Positions 41,351 through 50,104 of a stretch of 61,298 nucleotides of DNA are shown here, in pieces. Each line of letters starts with the position of its first letter. Within the stretch, counting starts at the first letter, position 1. This DNA is from an uncultured Shewanella sp. (GTDB lineage: Bacteria; Pseudomonadota; Gammaproteobacteria; Enterobacterales; Shewanellaceae): contig NZ_CANLZC010000024.1 in NCBI RefSeq assembly GCF_947495455.1, positions 1 through 61,298 of the forward strand, given 5' to 3'. A model generated the notes under the pieces. It ran no database searches. It saw only the letters and a list, made by a program, of their open reading frames with translations, and was not told the DNA's origin. Both the position numbers and the translations under genes were made by a program.

Positions 41351-42373
41351 CTAAGCAGGTAATGTAGCCACTAGCGCACAGCGATATCCCCCACTACTAT
41401 CCCCTTTAGCCGTGACTTTATCAATAGACCAAATGCCTGCCATTTCAGGAGGAAAACTCTCATCCAGCTCCAATAGACCTTCTGCCACTAAATAAGGCGA
41501 CCCCGGCAAACTGACTTGCACGCTCATGCCTTCTCTTTGCACTTTCTGTAAATGATCTTGGCATGCTTGCATGGCCGTTTCTTTGCTAAGGTAATTTTGT
41601 GGTAAGGCTTTAAAGGGCGCAATACCTTGACTCACCTCATGCTCAAGACCCGTTTTAACCTCCGTCCATAAGGCTTTTACGCCCGTCACTTTGCCACGAC
41701 TTGGCTTATCGAGCTGACAATTAATAAACTGCCCCGCCATAGAAGGATTATTGTGATCCGGCACAGAGAGCACCACAGGCGTGATCGTCTTTCCCGTCAC
41801 AGTATGAGACTGTCCGGCGCTAGCCAACACATACATATCATCAACGGGTTTGGCGACACCGTCATATTCTTTTGCTAAACGGCTTAAAAAACCTAAGTCT
41901 GTTTCATTCACTTGATCTACATGAGCGATATGAATATTTTCAAATTCTGGTGCCACTTTTGCTGTAAAGCCATGAAAATGGATCAAGGTATTAAAAATAC
42001 TCGCCAAACTCATGTTTTCAAATGAGCGACTTCGACGCTGTTTTAACCCCGTATTATCTTCTATCTGAAAAGACGCAGCAGTCGCCACTATGGTCATGGT
42101 TGGCGGAAATAAACGCGGTGTAATGCGAGTAATAATAAACTGACCTTTTTGCTTCAAGTTATTTTGATAACCTTCAAACCAGATTAATCGCGCTCCCTCT
42201 TTTGGCAACCCTGTTTGGCCCGTCGTATCCAAGGTTAAACTCAGTTGATCGGACTCCATGCCCGCCGCATCGATACGCTCCCAAGACAATAGCCTTTGAT
42301 TAATGATCTCGGCTCCCGGCCCAGACACCCTCACTTGCGGCACTGTCATATTCCCCGCCTTTGACATCATCAT
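41351..42373 (-). CDS. tail protein D (baseplate hub, P2 gpD-like)
   Basis: 340 residues, the length and composition of P2 gpD (late control/hub protein D): VRVSGPGAEIINQRLLSWERID, GYQNNLKQKGQFIITRI, SLASIFNTLIHFHGF and ETDLGFLSRLAKEYDGVAKP. It forms the hub that carries the gpV spike, like T4 gp27. GGAG precedes the ATG cluster. Last gene of the tail operon; a 5' fragment duplicate lies just upstream. Confidence 0.9.
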   Translation of the reverse strand: MMMSKAGNMTVPQVRVSGPGAEIINQRLLSWERIDAAGMESDQLSLTLDTTGQTGLPKEGARLIWFEGYQNNLKQKGQFIITRITPRLFPPTMTIVATAASFQIEDNTGLKQRRSRSFENMSLASIFNTLIHFHGFTAKVAPEFENIHIAHVDQVNETDLGFLSRLAKEYDGVAKPVDDMYVLASAGQSHTVTGKTITPVVLSVPDHNNPSMAGQFINCQLDKPSRGKVTGVKALWTEVKTGLEHEVSQGIAPFKALPQNYLSKETAMQACQDHLQKVQREGMSVQVSLPGSPYLVAEGLLELDESFPPEMAGIWSIDKVTAKGDSSGGYRCALVATLPA

Positions 42374-42491
42374 TCTCCTTAATCAGAATTCAATCCTATG
42401 AGTCTAGTTCTATGAGCACAGCCCTATTAAGCTATGTATCAATTGATTCGAGCTATTGTTCAGAGCTATTGATTCAAGCTATTGTTCAGAG

Positions 42492-42614
42492 CTATGCAAT
42501 GCCCGCCGCATCGATGCGCTTCAAAGACAATAGCCTTTGATTAATGATCTCGGCTCCCGCCCCAGACACCCTCACTTGCGGCGCTGTCATATTCCCCACC
42601 TTTGACATCATCAT
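42492..42614 (-). pseudogene. duplicated 5' fragment of the gpD gene
   Basis: A segment of about 165 bases repeats the RBS, start and first codons of gpD (MMMSKVGNMTAPQVRVSGAG...) with about 90 percent identity, then stops after 40 codons. It still has GGAG before its ATG cluster, so a short peptide could be made. A 26-base direct repeat (GATTCRAGCTATTGTTCAG...) lies at its 3' end, at about 42440-42490. Confidence 0.85.
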
Positions 42615-42696
42615 TCTCCTTAATCAACATTCAATCCTATGAGACTAGTTCTATGAGCACAGCCCTATCACCCTCTGTGTCATCACTCTTCATTAT

Positions 42697-42933
42697 CTAG
42701 TCCCAAATATTCAGCACTCTGCTCGGTGTTGCTTCTGTCAATTTAGGTAATTTAATAAACACGCCTTTTGGCAGAACCGGGCCAAAAGCCGCCAAATGTG
42801 GATTGAGCCTATGCAATGCCGCTTCCGCTTCATCGTCATCCCGCTGTAATTGTTGCCATAAAATAAGCGAAGGTAAATCACCATCAGCACTGATAATGGT
42901 TTTCAACTCATTATTGATATTCGGTAAAACCAT
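42697..42933 (-). CDS. tail protein X (P2 gpX-like, LysM-type)
   Basis: 78 residues. The core LPSLILWQQLQRDD, LNPHLAAFGPVLPKGVFIKLP is the gpX pattern, a LysM-like module found in P2 tails and R-pyocins next to D and U. GGAGG lies 4 bases before the ATG. It is intact, but flanked on one side by a duplicated piece of U and on the other by a duplicated piece of D. Confidence 0.85.
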   Translation of the reverse strand: MVLPNINNELKTIISADGDLPSLILWQQLQRDDDEAEAALHRLNPHLAAFGPVLPKGVFIKLPKLTEATPSRVLNIWD

Positions 42934-42965
42934 AACGCCTCCTCGTCATCTTCTCGATACACGAC

Positions 42966-43154
42966 TTAACCTATATATTCTTCAAGATCTACCGTAAAAC
43001 CCACCACAAAGGCCGTACCGTCCATGATGATCCGCTCTTGTTTTTCTTGCAGGGATTTTATCACCCAGCGACCCATAGATTCGCCATAACCATTATTGAG
43101 CACTAAAGGTGTTCTTTGCGCTTGAAGTGCTCTCAGGTTATCCATATTAGCCAT
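42966..43154 (-). pseudogene. duplicated 3' fragment of the gpU gene
   Basis: A block of about 206 bases (about 42967-43172) repeats the 3' end of gpU with about 95 percent identity, encoding LRALQAQRTPLVLNNGYGES to VDLEEYIG in a 62-codon frame. GGGGAAGG lies before an in-frame ATG, so a truncated C-terminal fragment could be translated. It probably arose by local duplication and is not required for tail building. Confidence 0.85.
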
Positions 43155-43256
43155 GCCTTCCCCTTTAAACCCTATGATTATTCGATAAAGTCAGCCTTTC
43201 ACCGGCTTAAAATAAATCTTGAAAATTGGTGATATTTTTAGATCTATACTTAGTGA

Positions 43257-43649
43257 TTAACCTATAAATTCTTCAAGATCTACCGTAAAACCTACGACAA
43301 AGGCTGTACCATCCATGATGATCCGCTCTTGTTTTTCTTGCAGGGATTTTATCACCCAGCGACCCATAGATTCGCCATAACCATTATTGAGCACTAAAGG
43401 TGTTCTTTGCGCTTGAAGTGCTCTCAGATTATTCATATTGTCCATGCCTTCCCCTTTAAACCAAGTGCCGGATAGAGTCATGGTCTCTAACTTTTGCCCA
43501 GTATTTTGACTGGTGGGCTTTTGGCCGAAGCGTGCCACATTCACCCAACCTCCATCACTGCTTCTCTGCAGGCTCTCGTAAGGTGTATTTTCATTTAATG
43601 AAAAAACAAACCCACCTAAAGCCATCATGCCGCTTTGTTTTTCATCCAT
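43257..43649 (-). CDS. tail protein U (P2 gpU-like tail terminator)
   Basis: 130 residues from the ATG at 43649, chosen because AAAGGACAAT precedes MDEKQSGMMALGGFVFSL and homologues start here; the longer frame reads into tandem repeats. The core FGQKPTSQNTGQKLETMTLSG then LRALQAQRTPLVL is typical of gpU, which caps the tail tube end. In a tailocin it would close the end where a head would join. Confidence 0.88.
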   Translation of the reverse strand: MDEKQSGMMALGGFVFSLNENTPYESLQRSSDGGWVNVARFGQKPTSQNTGQKLETMTLSGTWFKGEGMDNMNNLRALQAQRTPLVLNNGYGESMGRWVIKSLQEKQERIIMDGTAFVVGFTVDLEEFIG

Positions 43650-43945
43650 ATTGTCCTTTCCTAATATCCCCACAATTCCCATTAAACCCCATTGAACAGA
43701 TAAAAAAACCAGCTCATAAAAAGCCATCATATCCCTTAGCTTTCATCCATACTGTCCTTCCTAATATCCCCCCCTTATTCCTATTGAACCCCATTGAACA
43801 GATAAAAAACCAGCTCATAAAAAGCCATCATATCCCTTAGCTTTCATCCATACTGTTCTTCCTAATATCCCTTCCTAATATCCCTTCCTAATATCCCCCC
43901 TTATTCCCATTGAATCCCATTGAACAGATAAAAAAAACCAGCTCA
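43641..43945. repeat. about 100-base tandem repeats over the gpU translation start
   Basis: Three head-to-tail units of about 100 bases, each starting TTCATCCATA on the plus strand. Each carries, on the minus strand, RBS-like AGGAAGGAC and ATG GAT GAA. In the copy nearest gpU the ATG opens gpU. In the other two (near 43750 and 43850) it opens MDES then a stop. The third unit contains an extra threefold TTCCTAATATCCC repeat. The units also contain half of the terminator stem below. Confidence 0.85.
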
Positions 43946-43958
43946 ATTGGCTGGTTTT
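43934..43958 (-). terminator. intrinsic terminator between tape measure and gpU
   Basis: Perfect stem AAAACCAGC / GCTGGTTTT with a 7-base loop, T-run on the minus strand. It lies inside the tail operon, so expression of U, X and D needs read-through, antitermination or a separate promoter. Confidence 0.75.
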
Positions 43959-44136
43959 ATGATCTTTTTGAACTCGAAACTCTGTTTATTGAGCTTTAAT
44001 GATTGAACTTTCATTATTGAACGCTGTTTGTGAAGCTCTGATTATTGAGCTTTGATCATAAGCTTTAACTCATTTAACTCATTTAACTGTGATTGCGACT
44101 GTGATTTTCACTATTATTCACTTAATCCATTACTCA

Positions 44137-46452
44137 TTACACGCCATAACTGTCCAGTAAGCGTGCATCACTTTGTGTGGCCACATCCATATTGCCCAAC
44201 AATAATGGCGTCAATTCCGCTTTGAGTTTAGCAATAATATTCTGACTGACTTGAGTGTCATAACGGGGATCTCCCGAAGGCGTCATGTTAATCACAGGTG
44301 CAAAGTTAATTCCTTGATTGGCATTGGATGCTGCTCCTGTGCCTTGAGCATTATTTAATGGGTTGACCATTGCTTGGGTTTGTTTAGCTACCGCATTTGG
44401 CACCGCTTGCTCAGTTTTATCATCACTAAACCAGCCACCCACATATTCACCTACCGTGGCACCAAGCTCCCCGCCTGCTAACCCTCCAATCAAGCCACCT
44501 ATTGCAGTTCCAACACCAGGGAATATCGCCGTTCCCAACGCGGCGCCCATCGCCGCTCCCGCCAATCCTCCAGACATATCACCTAAGGCTGTACCTGCTT
44601 TTTTACTGTCTCTTTCTTTCACGGCACTGATCACTTGACCGACAGACATCAAGGCTGATAATGGCTTAAATACCTTACCCAAGGCTTTAGCCGCCAACTT
44701 TCCACCAGCCGCACTAAATAAAGCCGCCCCTCCACCAACGCGGGGCACTGCACTCGGTGCCCTATTAAACAATGTCATTCCAGATGAAAAGAGGCGCTTC
44801 ACCATCCCCTGACTTTTCGTTGCCAATCTTTTTCCAATATTCAAGCTACTGCTCGCCATATTACGGCCAGCAGTTAACGCGCCTTTTCCTAAGCTGCCGC
44901 CAAGTCTTAATAGTTGACTTAACCCTCTTCCAGCAGAGCGAGGTGCACTTCGTATGCGAGCAACAGCATTTCTACGTCGGCGCCCTCTATTAGAAGATCT
45001 ATTTTCTCTGTTTCGCTCGCTACCACTCAATTGTTCAAGCGGACCAGCAGAAACACTGCCCGCAGATCTGCAACAACAATTGCCTCCTCCCACTCCCAAG
45101 GAGTCAGCAATTGAACCTGATTGAACTATCCCCAATACCGATTTTATTTTTTTAAAGGCTAAAAAACCCGTCGCCAAAGTCCCTGTAACTCCGATAATGC
45201 CAAGGCTTAAATCTCCATTGGATTGCACAAACTCTGTAACCGACTTCACAGCTTGCGTCAGAGGAGGAATAACCGCATCAATAATGGGTAATAACTTGTC
45301 TCCAATAGTGATACTTAAAGCAGAAAAGCTGGCATTTAACTTAGCCATTAATTCTGCACGTGTTTCAGGGCCTTGTTGTTTAGCCAAACTGCCCGCTGTT
45401 TGTTTATCATCATAAGCAAGCGCTAAACTATTGCTTAATCCTACTTTTTTATCTTTCGATTTAGCCAAAAGCTGATTAATGGCGACGGTACTTTTATTAC
45501 CAAATAAGTCCTTTTTAACCTTAGCTTGGTCTTCTGCTGATAATCCTTTGAGCTTATTCAATACTTGGACTAATACAGCTTGAGAGGCCTCACCACCCGC
45601 TTTCATGGCCTCTTCAATTTTTCCTTGCTCAACCCCAAGTAAAACATAAGTCTCCTTGTCGGCACCTTGCCTTAATTGACTTAACCCACCAGCAATCACG
45701 TTCAGTGCGGCGCCAGCTTCTGCATTCGTTGAACCACTTGCCAATAAACTAGCAGCGAGTGCACTTATCGCTTCGGCTCCAAGCCCAACATCCATTGCAC
45801 TTCGCCCTTGAGAGGATGTTACAGCCGCAATATCCTTTGCACTGACTCCTGTTTTGATGCTCAATGTCGTCGTCACATCAACTAGCTCTAATGCTGCCTT
45901 TTGGCTGAGTCCTAAAGCATTGCGCCAACCATTAAGCTGAGCCAGAGTATTATCAAGAGAGTCTTCCCAAACTTTACTGGCACTCACAGCCAAATTGGCT
46001 GTAGCTAATGCCTCCTCTTTAGTATCTCCGGATTGCGTAGCTGATGATACTGTCTTCACAAACGTATCCGCATCAATACCTATTTTAGCTCCAGCATTGA
46101 TTAGTTGATTCTGATAATCCTCAGCAGCCTTACCACTTAATTTGAATTTCTTCTCTAATTTGGTAAAACTAGACTCAAAATTCATCGCAGCCTTACCTGC
46201 AGACACACCAGCGATAACCATGCCATTAGCCAATCGGCTGGCGCCAGCATCAACAGCCGTCGCCATTTTATCCTTTAATGACTGGCTACTGGCATCGAGC
46301 TCTGCAGCCGACTGGTTAATCCCCTGAATAAGGTTAACGAATGCCACATTAATGCTACTAACATGACCCGTTAATCCGGCTACTCGAGTATTTAATAATG
46401 ACATATTTGATGCCACCGATGCTGTCGCAAGTCTTGGTGTTCCTGCCGCCAT
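44137..46452 (-). CDS. tail tape measure protein (T)
   Basis: 771 residues. It begins with a helical region, then the TP901-type core (AAMNFESSFTKLEKKFKL, LINAGAKIGIDADTFVKTVS, VTSSQGRSAMDVGLGAEAIS). A hydrophobic stretch (LGIIGVTGTLATGFLAF) follows, then a Cys-Cys-Cys and Arg-rich linker, and glycine-rich membrane-like segments (GGLAGAAMGAALGTAIFPGVGTAI). Tape length sets tail length; at roughly 0.15 nm per residue this predicts a tail of about 115 nm. GGAGG gives a strong RBS. Confidence 0.93.
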   Translation of the reverse strand: MAAGTPRLATASVASNMSLLNTRVAGLTGHVSSINVAFVNLIQGINQSAAELDASSQSLKDKMATAVDAGASRLANGMVIAGVSAGKAAMNFESSFTKLEKKFKLSGKAAEDYQNQLINAGAKIGIDADTFVKTVSSATQSGDTKEEALATANLAVSASKVWEDSLDNTLAQLNGWRNALGLSQKAALELVDVTTTLSIKTGVSAKDIAAVTSSQGRSAMDVGLGAEAISALAASLLASGSTNAEAGAALNVIAGGLSQLRQGADKETYVLLGVEQGKIEEAMKAGGEASQAVLVQVLNKLKGLSAEDQAKVKKDLFGNKSTVAINQLLAKSKDKKVGLSNSLALAYDDKQTAGSLAKQQGPETRAELMAKLNASFSALSITIGDKLLPIIDAVIPPLTQAVKSVTEFVQSNGDLSLGIIGVTGTLATGFLAFKKIKSVLGIVQSGSIADSLGVGGGNCCCRSAGSVSAGPLEQLSGSERNRENRSSNRGRRRRNAVARIRSAPRSAGRGLSQLLRLGGSLGKGALTAGRNMASSSLNIGKRLATKSQGMVKRLFSSGMTLFNRAPSAVPRVGGGAALFSAAGGKLAAKALGKVFKPLSALMSVGQVISAVKERDSKKAGTALGDMSGGLAGAAMGAALGTAIFPGVGTAIGGLIGGLAGGELGATVGEYVGGWFSDDKTEQAVPNAVAKQTQAMVNPLNNAQGTGAASNANQGINFAPVINMTPSGDPRYDTQVSQNIIAKLKAELTPLLLGNMDVATQSDARLLDSYGV

Positions 46453-46822
46453 AACGCCTCCTTTTTATTGCTCAGCGCCCTTCACATCACTCTTGATATA
46501 ACAAGCTATTCTCTGTATACAAATAAATGAATGATTTCAGCCTTTATCATCTGCATTGCCAAAAGTTATGCCTGTCCTATTTTTATTTATTCTCACGTTC
46601 TTTAGATCACAGACAATACAGCTAAATAACCAGCTGTTTTATATATAAATGAATGAAATATTTAAAGCGCTATTATTTGTTTTGCCAAAAGTTATGCCTG
46701 TTCTATCTTGTCTATCCTCTTTATCTTTTTTATCTTCTCTAACTTTGTTCTTTAATGCTGATTTGACCTTTAATGCTAATTTGACTTGAGGGTGTATATC
46801 TCGCCTTTTTATCACGCCTTCT
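46453..46822. repeat. non-coding gap with an imperfect 125-base tandem duplication
   Basis: 370 bases between T and E'. TGCCAAAAGTTATGCCTGT occurs at about 46558 and 46682, each after a TATA-rich stretch with AAATGAATGA, so a unit of about 125 bases is present twice with changes. No gene was seen. Confidence 0.6.
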
Positions 46823-46999
46823 TCATTCCAAGCTTTTCTTCATTCCAAGCTTAGCGGCGGCTAAATGATAACGTCTCAAAGCTTCATCGCTGTGCCAACC
46901 CAGCACATCGTCTGGTCTCACATGATAGGCCAGCGGAATAATATCCGTTAACACTTGGACGTCTCGCGGCGAAAGAAGTCCGCCGGTTGTTGCAAAAAA
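46823..46999 (-). CDS. E' extension made by -1 frameshift (gpE+E')
   Basis: From the heptamer T TTT TTG at 46999-46993 the -1 frame is open for 56 more codons (ATTGGLLSPRDVQVLTDIIP to LAAAKLGMKKSLE) and ends at 46823-46825, past the E stop. P2 uses exactly this slippery sequence between E and E+E'. The extension contains YHVRPDDVLGWHSDEALRRYH, resembling small GpE-type tail proteins. It would make a minor, longer assembly chaperone that recruits the tape measure to tube protein. Confidence 0.75.
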   Translation of the reverse strand, partial: FFATTGGLLSPRDVQVLTDIIPLAYHVRPDDVLGWHSDEALRRYHLAAAKLGMKKSLE

Positions 47000-47601
47000 T
47001 CGATAAGCCGCTCCTGCAGTTGATTCCAGTCAGGTAGGCTTAAACGCCCCAACTCTTCACGGCTAAACCCTGAGCAGCTGGCACTGATAAACAGAGTGCG
47101 CTCCCATTCATCCTTGTGAGTCTCCATTAAAATGGTGGTGCGAACTGTGGGCGGCCTTAAATGATAAGTTTGCTTGATCTCGCCATCATCCCCTCGAATA
47201 GGCACGAGTAGCTGAAGCTGATTGGGGTCGACATCACATTTTGCACACTTATTCAAATCAAGCTCACTCAAATCAAGCTCATTGTCATCGCTTTGCTGAT
47301 CAAGTAAAAGGCTGAATGCTGTTTTTTGCATCAATGCCAACACAGATGCCTGCAGGCTATTATAATCTGGCGTCACTAAACGCTCTAATTCCGTTTTAGT
47401 GAGTCCAGTACTGCCACTCATACAAGCATGCAATAAAGCTAAGTCTTGATCTTTATACTGCTGGGTGAGCTTTCTATGAGTGGCCATAGTGATCGTCTTG
47501 ATCTGGACTTGTTCAAGTGATTGGCCTTTATCATCTTCGATTGGCCAATGTAAAATATGAGGGGAATATTCAAATACTGGCCCTTGTGCTTCACTCATCA
47601 T
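46948..47601 (-). CDS. tail assembly chaperone E (with programmed frameshift)
   Basis: 217 residues from ATG 47601 (AAGGTGACCAA before it; ATG 47622 is 7 codons upstream). It is longer than P2 gpE (about 90 residues) and appears to hold two chaperone-like halves: ITMATHRKLTQQYKDQDLALL to TPDYNSLQASVLALMQK, and LRPPTVRTTILMETHKDEWER to LPDWNQLQERLIDFLQQ. Each half ends with a similar D-x-N-x-LQ helix. Between them lies an acidic linker with CAKCD. The slippery TTTTTTG falls in the last codons. Position between FII and T matches E. Confidence 0.8.
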   Translation of the reverse strand: MMSEAQGPVFEYSPHILHWPIEDDKGQSLEQVQIKTITMATHRKLTQQYKDQDLALLHACMSGSTGLTKTELERLVTPDYNSLQASVLALMQKTAFSLLLDQQSDDNELDLSELDLNKCAKCDVDPNQLQLLVPIRGDDGEIKQTYHLRPPTVRTTILMETHKDEWERTLFISASCSGFSREELGRLSLPDWNQLQERLIDFLQQPADFFRRETSKC

Positions 47602-47668
47602 TTGGTCACCTTCATTTATCATTATTTATTTTTCTCTTAAGTCTATTTAGCCAGCTAATAGGCGATAA

Positions 47669-47703
47669 AAAAGCCACTAATCAAATATCAATTAGCGGCT
47701 TTT
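47669..47703 (-). terminator. intrinsic terminator between FII and E
   Basis: Stem AAAAGCCrCTAAT / ATTAGyGGCTTTT with one mismatch and a 9-base loop, T-run in the leftward direction. Another terminator inside the tail operon. Just right of it, at 47713-47760, lie three copies of a GCGCTATATTTGT-like unit. Confidence 0.75.
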
Positions 47704-47859
47704 CTTTTCTATTATGCTATATATTTGTGACGCTATATTTGTAGCGCCATATTTGCGGCGCTTTATTTTCTGACGATAAAGCAATCCATTTAGCTCATGG
47801 CTAACTCATACCACTAGCTCATACCACTAGCTTATACCTAGCTCATGGCAGATTCATCC

Positions 47860-48366
47860 CTAGCTCATGCCTATGTTACGTCTGTGTTCGGCCATCAAGT
47901 CGCCATTGCCCAAATTCAAAATTTGCGCATTACGGTTAATCTCATAGATGGTTTTGCCGCTTTCCACCTTTTTATAGGCGCTCACCGACATCTCCAGTTC
48001 TTGATCTGGCAATTCACCCATTTTACTGGCCGATTCAGTCACGGTAATGATTTCGCCCGTCAGGCTATAGGCCACAGCAAATTTATTGCCGTCTTCATCT
48101 TGATGTGACTCCTTCACATCAATTTGACACACTTCGCCTTCACCTAAACCAAAAGCGGCCAACAAGGCTTGAGGCGCGCCTTTAATTTTCAATTTAGAGG
48201 ACATTTTTTCCAGCCCCACCATGATCTCACCGGGAATAAAGGAACCTCCTCGAGTTTCTTGCATGGTTTTTTTAATTTCGGGTGGTGTGAATTCATCCAG
48301 CTCTTTCATTAGCGGCTGTCCATGAACCAATGCACTGCGAGTAATACGTGAACGTTGTCCTGCCAT
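47860..48366 (-). CDS. tail tube protein FII
   Basis: 168 residues, like P2 gpFII: RITRSALVHGQPLMKELDEFTPPEIKK, TRGGSFIPGEIMVGLEKMSS, and EINRNAQILNLGNGDLMAEHRRNIGM at the end. It polymerises into the inner tube. AAGGA lies about 10 bases before the ATG. It follows the sheath gene by 50 bases. Confidence 0.92.
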   Translation of the reverse strand: MAGQRSRITRSALVHGQPLMKELDEFTPPEIKKTMQETRGGSFIPGEIMVGLEKMSSKLKIKGAPQALLAAFGLGEGEVCQIDVKESHQDEDGNKFAVAYSLTGEIITVTESASKMGELPDQELEMSVSAYKKVESGKTIYEINRNAQILNLGNGDLMAEHRRNIGMS

Positions 48367-48416
48367 AGTTAATATTCCTTGTTAAACGGTAATGTATCCT
48401 AATAAATAAGCGGCTT

Positions 48417-49586
48417 TTACAGCACTTGTTCGATAAAAGACTCCACAATGCCTGTGTCTTCAATCATGTGATAAACCATGTGCTCATTAGGCGCAAAACC
48501 ATAATATTTAATGGCAATATGCCACTCACCATTGGTGTAGTTTTCCACATTATTAAGCGTTGGATGCAAATAGACTTCCGCGCCCATAATGGTTTCATCC
48601 GCTTGCAGAGATTGCAGCCAATAATTAAGCTTGGCAATTTCTTGATCCATCAGACTTTTACTAAGATTACGCCCCATAGCCCCTTGGGCGGTTTGCGCCA
48701 GTTTGCGAATGATGGCATATTCCAGCCCAACTTGAGACACAAAGCGCCCTGTGACACAGCGGTTACCTATCAATGAAAAGCCGCCCATAGATGTGCGAGC
48801 AAAATAAGACACACCATGGCTATTGAGCAAGCCACCATTAGTGGATTTATCCATGATATTGTAATCAATGCTGCGAGCCGTCCCTTGAATAAGGGCGCCC
48901 ATGCCGCCTTTGGCGGGACTTTCCCAAGCACTGACTCGTGCAAAGCAAGAAAGCGCCGCTGCTGCCGCGGAAAAATACACATTGCCCTTAGCCGCTTGAC
49001 TGTACACCGACACTTGGGGATCCACCAGATAAAAGCCTTCATAACCTGTGCCTTCGCCGCCTAAGCTCTGTGAAAAGGCCACCGCATCCATATCATTGGT
49101 ATTGGGGCCATCACCCACGGCAATGGCGAACAAACGTTTGCCCATGGCCGCGAGCGCATCCGCCGCAGCTTTACTGCTAAAACCCGGTGCGGCGATATGG
49201 GTCGGGGTTTCCATGCAATCGGCTAAGGCTTCAATGCCTAAGCGTTGGCCAGTCGTGGCATCCACTTTACCCACCACATTGGCCGTAGTCGCCGCCACAT
49301 CATCACCTTCATCCACAATAACCGTATAAATAGGCACTGAAACTAAGCGCAATAGCTCATAGCAAGTACGCCAAAGGGTGCCTTTTTCATCCCCCGTGGT
49401 ATCTAATTTGGCGGCATCACTCATGTTTGCGATGCGTATCGGCGTATTTTTGGCCAATGACTCATCGGCATCAGGCGCCGTGCCCACTAAGCCCAAAATA
49501 ATCCCTCCCAATGGCCCCATAGGTGGCGGCGTCGGTTGGCGCTCAATACTGATCCCGTTATGTGCAAAGGCTGCAATCTTTGGCAT
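48417..49586 (-). CDS. contractile tail sheath protein FI
   Basis: 389 residues, like P2 gpFI. Landmarks: PLGGIILGLVGTAPDAD, TLWRTCYELLRLVSVPIYTVIVDEG, GFYLVDPQV, then SYFARTSMGGFSLIGNRCVT and the end ENYTNGEWHIAIKYYGFAPNEHMVY. The sheath contracts to drive the tube into the target cell; its presence separates an R-type from a flexible F-type tailocin. AAGGAAACACT precedes the ATG. Confidence 0.94.
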   Translation of the reverse strand: MPKIAAFAHNGISIERQPTPPPMGPLGGIILGLVGTAPDADESLAKNTPIRIANMSDAAKLDTTGDEKGTLWRTCYELLRLVSVPIYTVIVDEGDDVAATTANVVGKVDATTGQRLGIEALADCMETPTHIAAPGFSSKAAADALAAMGKRLFAIAVGDGPNTNDMDAVAFSQSLGGEGTGYEGFYLVDPQVSVYSQAAKGNVYFSAAAAALSCFARVSAWESPAKGGMGALIQGTARSIDYNIMDKSTNGGLLNSHGVSYFARTSMGGFSLIGNRCVTGRFVSQVGLEYAIIRKLAQTAQGAMGRNLSKSLMDQEIAKLNYWLQSLQADETIMGAEVYLHPTLNNVENYTNGEWHIAIKYYGFAPNEHMVYHMIEDTGIVESFIEQVL

Positions 49587-50104
49587 AGTGTTTCCTTTTT
49601 GTTTGGTATTGATATCGGTACTTTCTTTTTGACTTTCTTTTTAACTTTATCTTTGACTTTTTTTCTACTTTGCTTTTATATAGGCAAAGCCAAAGCGAAA
49701 AACAAAAGTACGGTATAAAATAAGCCTTCATTTCAATGAATGAACACTTAAATTATATTTAAAACACACTGAATCCCATTCAACATCGCATGTTCAACTG
49801 AATGTTTAATAGAATAGGAAAATGAAAAAAATAGATACTTTTTTACTTTAGTTTTTTAATCACAAGTTTGTTGAAAACTTTTATTCAAGCAATGCTTAAT
49901 CCTTATATTAAGGATAGCATTAAAAAAAGTTAATAATCAACCCACCTTTTCTATTTTATTTGACAGAAGTAACAAGGTTGCCTCACAAGCTAATAGTGAT
50001 AATGTCTCATCCACCTGAAACCACTTATTCGTCTTTGGACAGGAGAATGAAGTGAGAACTTTATATTTAAACTTATGCATAATAAATCCCACTTAGATTA
50101 GAAG
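49587..50104. other. AT-rich non-coding gap before the sheath gene
   Basis: 518 bases between the last fibre-module gene and FI. A pyrimidine-rich tract with GACTTT/CTTTTT repeats lies at 49620-49680 next to FI. The rest is AT-rich without ORF. A separate promoter for the highly made sheath and tube proteins is plausible but not identified. Confidence 0.5.

Noticed and set aside
44930..45090. Compensated frameshift in the tape measure (Cys-Cys-Cys and Arg-rich stretch)
   Set aside because: The other two frames contain stops there and give no better protein. Arg- and Gly-rich linkers are common in tape measures of this family.
46970..46985. CTTCTTTC as the frameshift site
   Set aside because: It does not follow the X XXY YYZ pattern in the E frame, while TTTTTTG slightly upstream does.
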